Counted from the stretch's first letter, positions 48,304 through 57,636 are shown. The stretch is 64,000 nt of DNA from Shewanella livingstonensis (GCF_003855395.1 NZ_CP034015.1:1126001-1190000), one strand, 5' to 3'. Made by a program: numbers and translations. Notes: generated by a model from the letters alone, not told the origin.

Positions 48304-48344
48304 AAATGACTTCAATTATCACGCATAACTGAGGTCATTTTTTT
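48304..48344 (+). terminator. intrinsic terminator after folE
   Basis: AAATGACTTCA pairs with TGAGGTCATTT (one G-U) and runs into a T tract of about eight. It separates folXE from folM. Confidence 0.7.
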
Positions 48345-48416
48345 ATGAGCAAACAAGCTATAACTTGTCATTATTAGACAGTAGGATAAATTTCTGCCAC
48401 GATCCAATGGTTTACT

Positions 48417-48445
48417 TTGAGATAAACATCTAATTTACTTATGAT
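48417..48445 (+). promoter_or_regulatory. candidate sigma-70 promoter of folM
   Basis: TTGAGA (48417-48422) and TATGAT (48440-48445) with an ideal 17-bp spacer, 43 bp before the folM start. Confidence 0.6.
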
Positions 48446-48488
48446 AAAGTCTTAAAGTATCGAAACTGCAATCAATAAAGAGAATATT

Positions 48489-49217
48489 ATGGAACGTACA
48501 ATACTGATCACTGGCGTAGGTAAACGCATTGGCTATGCACTGGCTAAGTATTATTTGGCTCAAGGTCATCACGTTATTGGCACCTATAGAACTCATTACG
48601 ACAGTATTGAACAGTTAGGAAAGCTGGGTGCGAGTTTGCATTCGTGCGATTTAACCGATCCAGCAGCCATTGATGACTTAATTAACTACATAATTCAACA
48701 TCATGACAGCCTCGATACCATTATCCATAATGCATCCGACTGGTTACCCGACAACAGCGGCTTAAGCCCGAGTGACACTATGGCGCGAATGATGCAAATT
48801 CATGTTTCGGCGCCTTATCAAATCAACCTTGGTTTAGCGCCATTGTTGGTTAATGCCGCAAAAACCAATGACGACAGTATTGGGGTCAGCAATATTATTC
48901 ACATGACCGACTATGTTGCCGAAAAGGGCAGTAAAAAGCACATTGCTTACGCTGCCAGTAAAGCGGCACTGCACAACATGACCTTATCATTTGCCAGCTT
49001 ATTAGCGCCGCACGTTAAAGTAAACTCGATTGCACCTGCAATGATTTTATTTAATCAAGATGACAGCGAGGCATACAAAGCCAAAGCACTAGCTAAAGCG
49101 ATATTGCCCAAAGAAGCGGGGAATGACGAAATCATCGCCTTAATCGATTATCTGCATACGAGTCATTATGTTACCGGTCGCAGCTATGCGGTTGATGGCG
49201 GCAGACAATTAAAATAG
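48489..49217 (+). CDS. folM: FolM, dihydromonapterin reductase
   Basis: 242 residues, close to E. coli FolM (240). An SDR that reduces dihydromonapterin, and weakly dihydrofolate, with NADPH. LITGVGKRIGYALAKYYL is the cofactor motif with the basic GKRIG typical of pteridine-reductase-like SDRs; HNASDWLP, then YAASKAALHNMTLSFA (Tyr, Lys) and TGRSYAVDGGRQL. AAAGAGAATATT precedes the ATG. Its own promoter and the terminator before it show that it is not strictly in one operon with folXE. Confidence 0.9.
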   Translation: MERTILITGVGKRIGYALAKYYLAQGHHVIGTYRTHYDSIEQLGKLGASLHSCDLTDPAAIDDLINYIIQHHDSLDTIIHNASDWLPDNSGLSPSDTMARMMQIHVSAPYQINLGLAPLLVNAAKTNDDSIGVSNIIHMTDYVAEKGSKKHIAYAASKAALHNMTLSFASLLAPHVKVNSIAPAMILFNQDDSEAYKAKALAKAILPKEAGNDEIIALIDYLHTSHYVTGRSYAVDGGRQLK

Positions 49218-49251
49218 TTACGTTATGAGCTATTGTTAATAACTAATTTGT

Positions 49252-49267
49252 AGACTTCTAGATGGCT
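49252..49267 (+). promoter_or_regulatory. candidate MetJ operator (two tandem met boxes)
   Basis: AGACTTCT and AGATGGCT are contiguous 8-mers that match the met box AGACGTCT at 7 and 6 of 8 positions, about 60 bp before metY. Confidence 0.4.
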
Positions 49268-49327
49268 AATTGCTAGTGTTGATATCAATTCAATATCACC
49301 ACAGTCAATTATCTCAAGGAAGTCGCT

Positions 49328-50635
49328 ATGTCTGTAGCAAACATGAAACTGGAATCACTGGCATTACATTTTGGCTACGAGTCAGAAGCAACTACCAAAG
49401 CTGCGGCTGTGCCGATTTACCAAACCACCTCCTACACCTTTGATGATACCCAGCACGGTGCCGACTTGTTCGACTTAAAAGTTGCTGGCAATATCTATAC
49501 TCGTATTATGAACCCAACTACTAGCGTGCTTGAACAGCGTTTGGCGGCCATTGAAGGCGGCATAGGTGCGCTGGCTGTAGCATCAGGTATGGCGGCGATT
49601 ACCTATGCGATTCAAGCGTTAACCCAAGTGGGCGACAACATTGTTAGCACCAGCCAATTGTATGGCGGTACTTATAACTTATTTGCCCACACTTTACCGC
49701 GCCAAGGTGTTGAAGTGCGCATGGCTGCGTTTGATGATTTCGATGGCCTCGATGCGTTAATTGACGACAACACCAAAGCACTATTTTGTGAATCAATTGG
49801 TAACCCAGCCGGTAATATTGTCGACCTACAGCGTTTGGCCGATATTGCCCACAAACATGGAGTGCCATTAATTGTCGATAATACCGTGGCGACACCGGTA
49901 TTGTGCCGCGCGTTTGATCATGGTGCTGACATTGTTATCCATTCACTGACTAAATACATTGGCGGCCATGGCACCACCATTGGTGGGGTGATTATTGATT
50001 CGGGTAAATTTGATTGGGTGGCCAACAAAAAACGCTTTGCGATACTTAATGAGCCCGATCCGTCTTATCATGGCGTGGTATACACTGACGCCTTTGGCCC
50101 AGCAGCTTACATTGGCCGGTGCCGCGTAGTGCCGCTGCGCAATACTGGCGCCGCATTATCACCACACAGTTCATTTTTACTGCTGCAAGGCTTAGAAACC
50201 CTTAGCTTGCGCATGGAACGTCACTGCAGTAACGCGCTTACATTAGCCGAATATTTACAACAGCATCCTAGTATTAGTTGGGTTAATTACGCTGCACTAC
50301 CCAATAGCCCACATCATGCTACTTGCCAAAAAATCACCGGCGGTAAAGCCTCGGGTATCATCAGTTTTGGCATTAAAGCCGCTAACGCTGATGCGGGTAA
50401 AGTCGCCGGTGGTAAGTTTATTGATGCATTACAAATGGTGCTGCGTTTAGTCAACATCGGCGATGCTAAATCTCTCGCTTGCCATCCTGCCAGCACCACT
50501 CATCGCCAACTTAGCGGTGTAGAACTAGCCAAAGCCGGTGTATCAGAAGACCTAGTGCGTATTTCGGTAGGTATTGAGCATATCGACGACATCATTGCTG
50601 ATGTAAGCCAGGCACTTGATAAGGCGATTGTATAA
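49328..50635 (+). CDS. metY: MetY, O-acetylhomoserine sulfhydrylase
   Basis: 435 residues. PLP enzyme of the Cys/Met metabolism family that joins O-acetylhomoserine with sulfide to homocysteine. The length and the blocks VPIYQTTSYTFDDTQHGADLF, IYTRIMNPTT, and the PLP Lys in VIHSLTKYIGGHGTTIGGVI followed by the insertion FAILNEPDPSYHGVVY are typical of the OAH/OAS sulfhydrylase branch, not of MetB/MetC. AAGGAAG precedes the ATG. It can use the sulfide produced by CysJI. Confidence 0.93.
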   Translation: MSVANMKLESLALHFGYESEATTKAAAVPIYQTTSYTFDDTQHGADLFDLKVAGNIYTRIMNPTTSVLEQRLAAIEGGIGALAVASGMAAITYAIQALTQVGDNIVSTSQLYGGTYNLFAHTLPRQGVEVRMAAFDDFDGLDALIDDNTKALFCESIGNPAGNIVDLQRLADIAHKHGVPLIVDNTVATPVLCRAFDHGADIVIHSLTKYIGGHGTTIGGVIIDSGKFDWVANKKRFAILNEPDPSYHGVVYTDAFGPAAYIGRCRVVPLRNTGAALSPHSSFLLLQGLETLSLRMERHCSNALTLAEYLQQHPSISWVNYAALPNSPHHATCQKITGGKASGIISFGIKAANADAGKVAGGKFIDALQMVLRLVNIGDAKSLACHPASTTHRQLSGVELAKAGVSEDLVRISVGIEHIDDIIADVSQALDKAIV

Positions 50636-50662
50636 ACTCATTCTTAGTCTAATCATTTAACT

Positions 50663-50702
50663 AAAAAGCCCCATCAATAACGTGTATTGATGGGGCTTTT
50701 TT
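50663..50702. terminator. intrinsic terminator of metY
   Basis: AAAAAGCCCCATCAATA and its complement around ACGTG, with T6; usable from both sides. Confidence 0.9.
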
Positions 50703-50755
50703 ATTCTTGGTCTAGTGTGGTCGAAGCGCCACAACCTTAATAGTATTAAGCTATT

Positions 50756-51451
50756 TTAAATAGCCAATCGTCTGGTTGGGGTAATAACCACTGGCAAAGG
50801 AATATCCCAAAAATCGGTTGGTACCTGGCTCACTTGCTGGCAGTCGTGGGCAAAGCCAACGGCTAATGGCTTGTTATTGATCACTTGTGCCAAGGTGCGA
50901 TCGTAATAACCGCTGCCCATACCCATGCGATTACCGTGTTCATCAAATGCCACCACAGGCGTGATAATCAAATCGAGATTATTGACAGTAATAATGTGCT
51001 GCACATTCAATTGCGGCTCGCTAATACCATATTTGTTGTTAACCATCACTGAATCACGGTCATAACGCACAAACAATAAATGGCCCTTACTAAACGGGTG
51101 AATGCATGGTAAATAGAGATTAATGTCGAGATCCCATAATGCTTCAATCAGTTTTTTGGTGGAGAGTTCACCATCTTGGGTAAAGTACAATGCAACGTGC
51201 TGAGCTGATTGCGCCTGAATTTCGGCGAGCATATGACGGCTAGCAATTAACGCTAATTGATTTTGTTCATCAGTTGAGAGGCTGTTACGTTCTTGTCTAA
51301 CATGGCGACGAATATTATCGCGGCTCATGTCTGTACTATCAAATAATGGTTCTCCAAGCTCTGTTGGCGTGGCAAAGTAGCTAATACGCGCCGAAGAGGT
51401 TGACGTAACAGGACGGTGATCCTTGTTAGCCATAAAACGGGTGATACTCAT
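50756..51451 (-). CDS. fau: 5-formyltetrahydrofolate cyclo-ligase
   Basis: 231 residues from ATG 51451. Converts 5-formyl-THF to 5,10-methenyl-THF. GMGSGYYDRTLA and the ATP-binding RHVRQERNSLS are the family marks; VALYFTQDGELSTKKL and LITPVVAFDEHGNRMGMG follow. The family normally begins near residue MSRDNIRRHV, about 40 residues further on (ATG 51328), so the N-terminal extension may not be translated; no start has a convincing Shine-Dalgarno, and 51469 is also possible. In many gammaproteobacteria this gene (ygfA) directly follows the 6S RNA gene; here three genes intervene. Confidence 0.9.
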   Translation of the reverse strand: MSITRFMANKDHRPVTSTSSARISYFATPTELGEPLFDSTDMSRDNIRRHVRQERNSLSTDEQNQLALIASRHMLAEIQAQSAQHVALYFTQDGELSTKKLIEALWDLDINLYLPCIHPFSKGHLLFVRYDRDSVMVNNKYGISEPQLNVQHIITVNNLDLIITPVVAFDEHGNRMGMGSGYYDRTLAQVINNKPLAVGFAHDCQQVSQVPTDFWDIPLPVVITPTRRLAI

Positions 51452-51485
51452 GTGTTGGGAGAGCTCCATCACTTATAAATGAAAT

Positions 51486-51530
51486 TAAAAAAACGATAAT
51501 CAACAAAGAAAACTTAAAGTAGATTATCGC
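51486..51530 (-). terminator. intrinsic terminator of the three-gene membrane operon
   Basis: On the minus strand CGATAATC pairs with GATTATCG around a 20-nt loop, followed by TTTTTTT. It lies 140 bp after the gene at 51670 and before fau, so fau is transcribed separately. Confidence 0.65.
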
Positions 51531-51669
51531 GTTCTGAAAAGATATGAAAGTACAGATTGATAGCCAGTTAACACTGAATCACATTGCATCAAACTAAACC
51601 AACAAATCAACGCCCAGCGTACTGCTTAGCATTACGCTGCATTATTTTTAGTCAAAGAAAATTGGCCTA

Positions 51670-53562
51670 TTATTTATCCATATTCATTGACTTTAACAGT
51701 ACAGGACTATCGTAATCAGCCACTATCGTCTTTGCTTTTAACCAAAACTTTCTACGGGTTAAGAAGTAAGTACAGCAGACTGACAACAAGCCCCACTCAA
51801 ACAAATTATTTGCCATAAAACCGACGCCTGATGATAATAATTTAGCGACTTCATTCGCGTAATTAGCATGGTTTGCGATAAAACCATATGTCGGGTTGAT
51901 TAAATACAAACCATATTGTAAGGCACCATAAAGACCGATTCCAGCAATTAAGCCAAACAGTTTTTTATACCACTGTTGTGGCCATTTCATCGCGATGATA
52001 ACTAAGTAAACCCCAACAAATAACGAGCCACAAACAAGTGTGCTGGCTATGGCTGGTGAATGTTCTAGTAGCTCCATCGTGTTGTAATAAAGAGTAAAAG
52101 CTATATGTGGTAATAATAGTGTGATACTGATCGCTAATATCCAAATTTTAGCTTTACTGATATTTTTCCAATACAAGATAGTCACACTTTTATAGCTTAA
52201 CCACAGTAGCCCAAGTACAAAGGCATAATTAGCCAAAACAGGTAGCCCAAAGAGTCCAAATTTTAGGGTCAATAACGCCATCATCCATTCAGGTAATTGA
52301 GTAACACTCATACGAGAACCCGAATCCGCTGCAAATGAGGGAAATAACAGTGCGATAAGCATGCCTAATGTAAAGAATAAATAAGTGTACTTAATCAAAC
52401 TTAACAACATGTTTGGTGCAATACCTTTCACACTTTGTTTTTTTAATTGCGCCACTAAGTTGTGATAATTAGAGATTACGGCATCTTTAATATCAGTCGA
52501 TACCCAGTTTTCATCTAATAGTGCAATTTGTGTGTTGGTAGCATTGGCTTCAATAATGTTTTTTATCGCAGGTGTTGCTAATGCCACTTTGTCTGCTGAT
52601 TGGCTGCCACCAGCTATTTTCTGGGCCACACTCCATACCGCAGGATCATACACTCCTCCAGCATTATGAGTAGTGTCTTTTTTACCCGCAAAGCACATCT
52701 TAGTGTCAACTTTATCAATCGTCGCGGTAAATTGTAGCGTTGGCAGTTTAGCGGTAAAAGCATAGATAAAGGTACAGCCATCAAGAGCACCTTCAACATC
52801 TACTTCGGTTATCTCTGTTAAATTATAGACTAAGTCTAAACCGTTATTTTTGACAAAATCAGAGGTCCATTCGTGGTAATCACTACTGTTATAAGCCCAT
52901 TTAGTACTGCGTTTGGCATCACCATCAATGGTGTAACTGTAATAGAGGTAACCACCACCATTACACGTTCCGCAGGTGACAGAACCTGAACCATTACAGG
53001 TGTAACAAGTTTTTTTTCCGCTGCCCCAGCAGGATGAGCATGACTCACTGGTATACACTGTGCGATTATTATAGCTATCGTAACGTGAAGCACTGACGCG
53101 ACCACTGCCATTACAACCACCACAAGAATTACTACCAGAACCATAACAGCTAGAACAACTTTGATTACCAGAGCCATTACAGCCGTAGCAAACTTTGTTG
53201 CCTACATAGGTTTCTGGGGCAGAATTTAAGCCTCTATTTCTGATCAAGAAATTACTAGATATATCAGGACCAAGAATCTTTAAAAAGCGCTCGTTAAATA
53301 ATGGATTCAGTCCGCTAACATACTCTTTAGCTTTATCTCGGGCGTGATCTTGAGCGTTGGATGCACTGCCAGAGTTAATTCCAGATGGGCGATGACCACC
53401 GTGCTCATGCTTACTCACACCAATTTCAATCGTCCAACCAAAGGTAAATTTAAGTTGTGGAAGCTTTGTTTGTTCGTTGCTTAATGTCACTGGAACATCG
53501 ACACCAGTTAGATTCTTACCGTTGCTACGAATAAAACGTTGGAATTTTTCTAATTTACTCAC
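51670..53562 (-). CDS. multi-pass membrane protein with six CxxCxGxG zinc-finger motifs
   Basis: 630 residues from a GTG start with AGGAAG 6 nt upstream; a TTG at 53583 opens the frame but lies before that site. Order: a 115-residue N-terminal region; then two triplets of DnaJ-type CxxCxGxG motifs at C125, C136, C147 and C175, C186, C197 (strict 11-residue period within each triplet, 28 between); a globular region to about 385; then about six membrane helices (about 388-409, 425-456, 474-493, 503-525, 535-555, 580-602). DnaJ has four such motifs binding two zincs; there is no J domain here. Last gene of the operon at 51670-57603. Function not recognised; a metal- or redox-dependent protein-binding role in the membrane is an inference. 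Confidence 0.75.
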   Translation of the reverse strand: MSKLEKFQRFIRSNGKNLTGVDVPVTLSNEQTKLPQLKFTFGWTIEIGVSKHEHGGHRPSGINSGSASNAQDHARDKAKEYVSGLNPLFNERFLKILGPDISSNFLIRNRGLNSAPETYVGNKVCYGCNGSGNQSCSSCYGSGSNSCGGCNGSGRVSASRYDSYNNRTVYTSESCSSCWGSGKKTCYTCNGSGSVTCGTCNGGGYLYYSYTIDGDAKRSTKWAYNSSDYHEWTSDFVKNNGLDLVYNLTEITEVDVEGALDGCTFIYAFTAKLPTLQFTATIDKVDTKMCFAGKKDTTHNAGGVYDPAVWSVAQKIAGGSQSADKVALATPAIKNIIEANATNTQIALLDENWVSTDIKDAVISNYHNLVAQLKKQSVKGIAPNMLLSLIKYTYLFFTLGMLIALLFPSFAADSGSRMSVTQLPEWMMALLTLKFGLFGLPVLANYAFVLGLLWLSYKSVTILYWKNISKAKIWILAISITLLLPHIAFTLYYNTMELLEHSPAIASTLVCGSLFVGVYLVIIAMKWPQQWYKKLFGLIAGIGLYGALQYGLYLINPTYGFIANHANYANEVAKLLSSGVGFMANNLFEWGLLSVCCTYFLTRRKFWLKAKTIVADYDSPVLLKSMNMDK

Positions 53563-53635
53563 GTAATACTTCCTATCAATCAATGCGTGATGAATTTTTT
53601 ACTGCTTTTTTACTACTGGCTGGTACGTCTACTGA

Positions 53636-56098
53636 TTATAAATCGATAATAAAATCAGTTTCATCAGCTTTTAAATATACCCATTTTCTAATGGCGGCAT
53701 GTTCTGGCGCGGTGATCTTGATGTCATAACTGCCAGCGGGTAACATCATACCGGCTTGGTATTTGGGCTTAATGTTCATCACCGCTACTTTTGCATTGGG
53801 AATATTGCTCTTAATCGTAAGGGGCAATAAGGTGGCTTTTTTAGGCGTGTCTGTCGCTGCTTTGGTTGAACCATGTCCAGGCATTATGGCTAAATCAAAG
53901 CGGTTAATGGGCTCACTGATCGCATTAAACCCTTTAGTGATAAATAAGTACTGGTCAATGGATGAACCTATAGGTTGTACCATCGGCAGCGTCACTAATA
54001 ACCATTTAAGCGTGAATGAAATCGTGGCGGAATCATTCTTCTCCATTTGCTCAAAAAAGTAATGTACCGCAGACCCTTTCATGGTGTATTGATTGCCCCC
54101 CAAGGATAACGGAACAATAAATATTGATGCTAAAAGTAGGCTTGATATTGCCGGTTTTATAAAGTGGTTAGGTTTAGTTTTTACGCCTGTTGTCGTCCTT
54201 TTAGCTTGCACTAGTTCGACGGCTTTTATCGGTAACTTTAATACGGTTAATAGCACCAATACTAAGCTAATAGACATCGATATTGGCGGAATAATCGTTG
54301 ATCTTAATGCCGACTTACCCGTCGATTCAAAAGCGCCACCATTGGCAAATTCTACTTGTTGGGCTTCAAGTACTTTAAGGTATTCGGTGGTTTTACGTTG
54401 AATATTGGGTTCAATGATTTTCTGTTTAAACTCACGGTTATTCCAATCAGCCAGCGTTGGGTTTACGTAAAGCTCTTTCATTTCTCGTTGAATACGCTGT
54501 TGAATAACGCCTTGCTGTTGAAAGGTTTGCCAGCTCAAATTTGGTGGCATATCGCTGTTCTTGGCTTTCATTGCCGATCGCCACTCAGCATCAGCTTGTT
54601 GACGTACTTTTTTAGCGACTGCAATGTCAAAGCTATTACGATCACTCAGAGACCAGGAAGGGGATAAGGTTAAGCCTTTTTGTTTCAGCTTTTTATTCAC
54701 TTTTATGCTGGTGAGTTCATGTACTCTAAATTGATGAATTGAGTTAATGCCTAATGGATAGCCACCCGATTCTTTAACAAAATCAGGCGCCATTTTTACC
54801 ATCAATACATTTTTATAATGGTTCACATCGTTGGTGTACACCATTCGATGATCTTTAAAGCCCGCATCGCCCCCCGTTACCACATCGGCCGCTTGCATTG
54901 CCGTGAATAAGCCGAAGGTCATAATGCCGGAGAGAATGGAATTACCGACGTTTTCAGAGGTCGAAATCTCTTCTCTAACTAACCAATCATCAGGGGGAAT
55001 ATAAGGGATACTGTATTTGGCTATCTCTTTGTCATAACCCTTCTGCAATCGCTCGAAACAACTATTTTTACTGCTGCCTTTTTTCTTTTCTGCACATTTA
55101 TTACGGCGTTCAAAGTAGTCATAGATTTTTGGCGCAATTTTTTGCGCGCGCGATTCAACTCTAGCCTCATAAGCCTTAGTCCCTTGTTGGTACTTTTCCC
55201 AGCCTTGCTTTACTTGGTTTTGAGTATCAAGCCAATAGCGGTCAGACCGAGTTTTTACGCTAGTTAAAGCCTGATTATATTGATTAGAACCGTCTGCATA
55301 TTCAGTATATTTATCGCGCAGTGTTTGGCGAAAATCATCATAGTTGGCGTAGTGTTGATCAAATTGAGACATAGCGCGGTCACGAACAAACTTCTCCATG
55401 ATCAAGCGCTTTTTCTGTTTTAAATCGTCTACCAATTTGTCGTCAGCGTACACTAGCCCGCCAAATACAGATAAAAAGGTTTTTTCAACCGCACTGTGTT
55501 CTTTATCTGGGTCATAATCAATACCTTCAAATGCAATTGAATTTTCAATCAATGCGCTTCGAAGCACTTGTGACAAATAGGCCTGTTGGCGCTCTTCTGG
55601 AGTAGAAGCATCAATAATAAAATGATCCACTAACCACTTTTGACCAAAAAATACCGTTGGCCAAACAATTACTGCAATTAAACTAAAATAACCCAACGCG
55701 CGAGTCGCTTTAGCCACTTGCTTACCTTTCAGTAACAAGTCAGCTAAAAGCAGCGTAACGCCTATACCACTAATTGTACGGCCAAATAATTCTACTGCAC
55801 GTAAGTCTTCTGCGCTGGAGTTACGTCCGCCAGCGACATCGGTTAACGCGGCATTGAATACCGCCTCTGGGAATAAATATGCTACCGAACAAATAAACAT
55901 CAATAGCATCCACCAGAAGGGTTTTCCCGTTTTATCGATTTGGGATTCTAATGCTTGTTTTTTTTCCGCTTTAGCGGTTTTGGCTTGTTGATTTCTCTGT
56001 ACTTTTTTCAGCTCTTTTTCAGCAGATTCCATTCTCTTCTGCGTTGGGGCCGTGTTAAGCAAGTTGGTTGCAAATGGACTTTTATTATTCTCAGTCAT
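53636..56098 (-). CDS. large multi-pass protein with coiled coil and PEGA-like C-terminus
   Basis: 820 residues. Lys/Gln-rich coiled coil at about 22-55; membrane helices at about 60-80, 105-124 and 136-153; a long charged helical region (about 160-385, rich in Lys, Arg, Tyr and Gln, with three Cys near 335-347); possible helices near 385-404, 601-622, 648-667 and 696-713; and a C-terminal beta domain (about 757-820, TIKSNIPNAKVAVMN...LPAGSYDIKITAPEH) like PEGA domains, which usually sit on envelope surfaces. No enzyme motif. 52 bp before the zinc-finger gene counting between stop and frame, and 47 bp after the lipoprotein gene: co-transcribed. No homologue comes to mind. Confidence 0.75.
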   Translation of the reverse strand: MTENNKSPFATNLLNTAPTQKRMESAEKELKKVQRNQQAKTAKAEKKQALESQIDKTGKPFWWMLLMFICSVAYLFPEAVFNAALTDVAGGRNSSAEDLRAVELFGRTISGIGVTLLLADLLLKGKQVAKATRALGYFSLIAVIVWPTVFFGQKWLVDHFIIDASTPEERQQAYLSQVLRSALIENSIAFEGIDYDPDKEHSAVEKTFLSVFGGLVYADDKLVDDLKQKKRLIMEKFVRDRAMSQFDQHYANYDDFRQTLRDKYTEYADGSNQYNQALTSVKTRSDRYWLDTQNQVKQGWEKYQQGTKAYEARVESRAQKIAPKIYDYFERRNKCAEKKKGSSKNSCFERLQKGYDKEIAKYSIPYIPPDDWLVREEISTSENVGNSILSGIMTFGLFTAMQAADVVTGGDAGFKDHRMVYTNDVNHYKNVLMVKMAPDFVKESGGYPLGINSIHQFRVHELTSIKVNKKLKQKGLTLSPSWSLSDRNSFDIAVAKKVRQQADAEWRSAMKAKNSDMPPNLSWQTFQQQGVIQQRIQREMKELYVNPTLADWNNREFKQKIIEPNIQRKTTEYLKVLEAQQVEFANGGAFESTGKSALRSTIIPPISMSISLVLVLLTVLKLPIKAVELVQAKRTTTGVKTKPNHFIKPAISSLLLASIFIVPLSLGGNQYTMKGSAVHYFFEQMEKNDSATISFTLKWLLVTLPMVQPIGSSIDQYLFITKGFNAISEPINRFDLAIMPGHGSTKAATDTPKKATLLPLTIKSNIPNAKVAVMNIKPKYQAGMMLPAGSYDIKITAPEHAAIRKWVYLKADETDFIIDL

Positions 56099-56145
56099 AG
56101 TAATTTTTATTGGCCATTATATTTTTATTTAAGTTGTGTATTCAG

Positions 56146-57603
56146 CTAATTAGTCTGTCGACTTGGTAACCTTAAAATAATAGTCTCACCGGTGTCGTTA
56201 TCTATTATTTCATCGGTAATGGTAGGAAAACCGTGTTCGAGCAAAGGGGTAGGTATATTGTTAGGTACGATGTTAACTGCAGCGCTATGGATGGCTTTTA
56301 GCCCAGAGGTTAATGACAAGTAATAACCTTCAGTTTGATAACCCAACATTTCTTTAAAGCGATCAAAGTCAGCATCTTGCGGTAAAGAGGTAATATAACG
56401 ACCCACATGACTCGAAGCGTGATAACGTTTTTGAGGTGCAGAAGCATTGAATAAGCGCTGGCAAATCTTGTAAGGTGTGGCATCTACAATGGCGCCATCA
56501 GGTAGCTGATCCGTTGTTAACTTAAGTAATTGTGATTGATGATAATCAGTGCCATTAAGTGAATAGGTATATATCTTCATGCCGAGTTGGTGAGCACGAT
56601 AGCTCACTCTGGGATGTTGCATAAAACTGCGTATGTCTAAGTGTAAACCGGAGTTGCTGCCTAGTTTTTTTTGTAACTTAGTTAACGATGATTTTGCGGT
56701 GTAGTCTTTATAGCGCGAGCGGTAACGTTTAGTGCCATAGCGCCCGGCAAGTTCAAGATTTTGTTGATTATCTAAGTAATAGGCATCATTTTTAACGCCT
56801 TTACGTAAATCTGCGGCTAACTTTTCAATACTGGTAGGGTGTCCACCTTGAATAAAGCCTAAATAAACGGATGGATTAATGCCTCGTAGTTTATAGAGTA
56901 TTTCTTGGTCCGCGGCTGAATAATAAAATCCTCCTAAGCCAATATATTTTCGGAGCATATTATCAAGCTCAACGAGTTTTTGGCCGTTGGTATCAGATTT
57001 TATCTCTACATTGAGTTGTTGATTATTATGGCGATATGCGGCAAAGGTTTTAAAGGCTTCAACAGCGGCAATAGGGCGTTGGTCGAGTAAATTGTTAGTT
57101 TGCTTATCGCGCAGTTTCAGATTAGAGAACGCCTGAAAACTCATGCGATTTAGTTTAAAGCGTTCGCCAGTGTAATACACGGTCGCGCGACCGGTCTGGC
57201 TATCGTGATGGTTAACCCAAGTACCATCTTTGAGTAGCATGACATCAATTTCGACACTGTTAAAATTATCGTTTAAGGCTGACACAATAGCATTAGCGCT
57301 ACTTTCTGGCTGACGAAAATCGCCACGATGCGCCGAAATGTCTAACTGACATTGTGCGGTCGAGAGCATTTTGATATTGCCATTGTCGGCCAGATATAAA
57401 TTACGATCGCCTAGGCTCAGCTGAGTATCAATAATATTCAAGCCTTGGGTCGTGGCATCAGTTGGTAAATGAGATAACTCAGCGGGAGTAACATTAACAG
57501 GCTTAGGTGAAGGCGTCGGGGTAGATTTACAGCCTGTTAAAGTAAGCAGTAGTACAGCCAAAATGATGCTGTAAAAATAGCGGGAGCCAACACGACTTGT
57601 CAT
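56146..57603 (-). CDS. GDPD-family lipoprotein
   Basis: 485 residues. The lipobox LTGC (Cys25) after a hydrophobic stretch marks a lipoprotein. The catalytic residues of glycerophosphodiester phosphodiesterases are present: H92-R93-G in DISAHRGDF, E100, E119-x-D121 in VEIDVML, and H133 in NHHDSQTGRAT. The TIM-barrel-like part runs to about 385; the last 100 residues are extra. It could hydrolyse glycerophosphodiesters or a glycerophosphoryl envelope polymer. GGATT before the ATG; first gene of the three-gene operon, 34 bp after a candidate -10. Confidence 0.8.
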   Translation of the reverse strand: MTSRVGSRYFYSIILAVLLLTLTGCKSTPTPSPKPVNVTPAELSHLPTDATTQGLNIIDTQLSLGDRNLYLADNGNIKMLSTAQCQLDISAHRGDFRQPESSANAIVSALNDNFNSVEIDVMLLKDGTWVNHHDSQTGRATVYYTGERFKLNRMSFQAFSNLKLRDKQTNNLLDQRPIAAVEAFKTFAAYRHNNQQLNVEIKSDTNGQKLVELDNMLRKYIGLGGFYYSAADQEILYKLRGINPSVYLGFIQGGHPTSIEKLAADLRKGVKNDAYYLDNQQNLELAGRYGTKRYRSRYKDYTAKSSLTKLQKKLGSNSGLHLDIRSFMQHPRVSYRAHQLGMKIYTYSLNGTDYHQSQLLKLTTDQLPDGAIVDATPYKICQRLFNASAPQKRYHASSHVGRYITSLPQDADFDRFKEMLGYQTEGYYLSLTSGLKAIHSAAVNIVPNNIPTPLLEHGFPTITDEIIDNDTGETIILRLPSRQTN

Positions 57604-57636
57604 AATCCATATTTACAAGTTATTAATATTTAATGT

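Noticed and set aside
49218-49327. Possible SAM riboswitch before metY
   Set aside because: The leader is short and lacks the aptamer stems; met boxes fit better.
52836-53177. 113-codon Val-rich open frame on the strand of the zinc-finger gene
   Set aside because: Out-of-frame reading of the Gly/Cys/Ser repeat region; the CxxCxGxG frame is the meaningful one.
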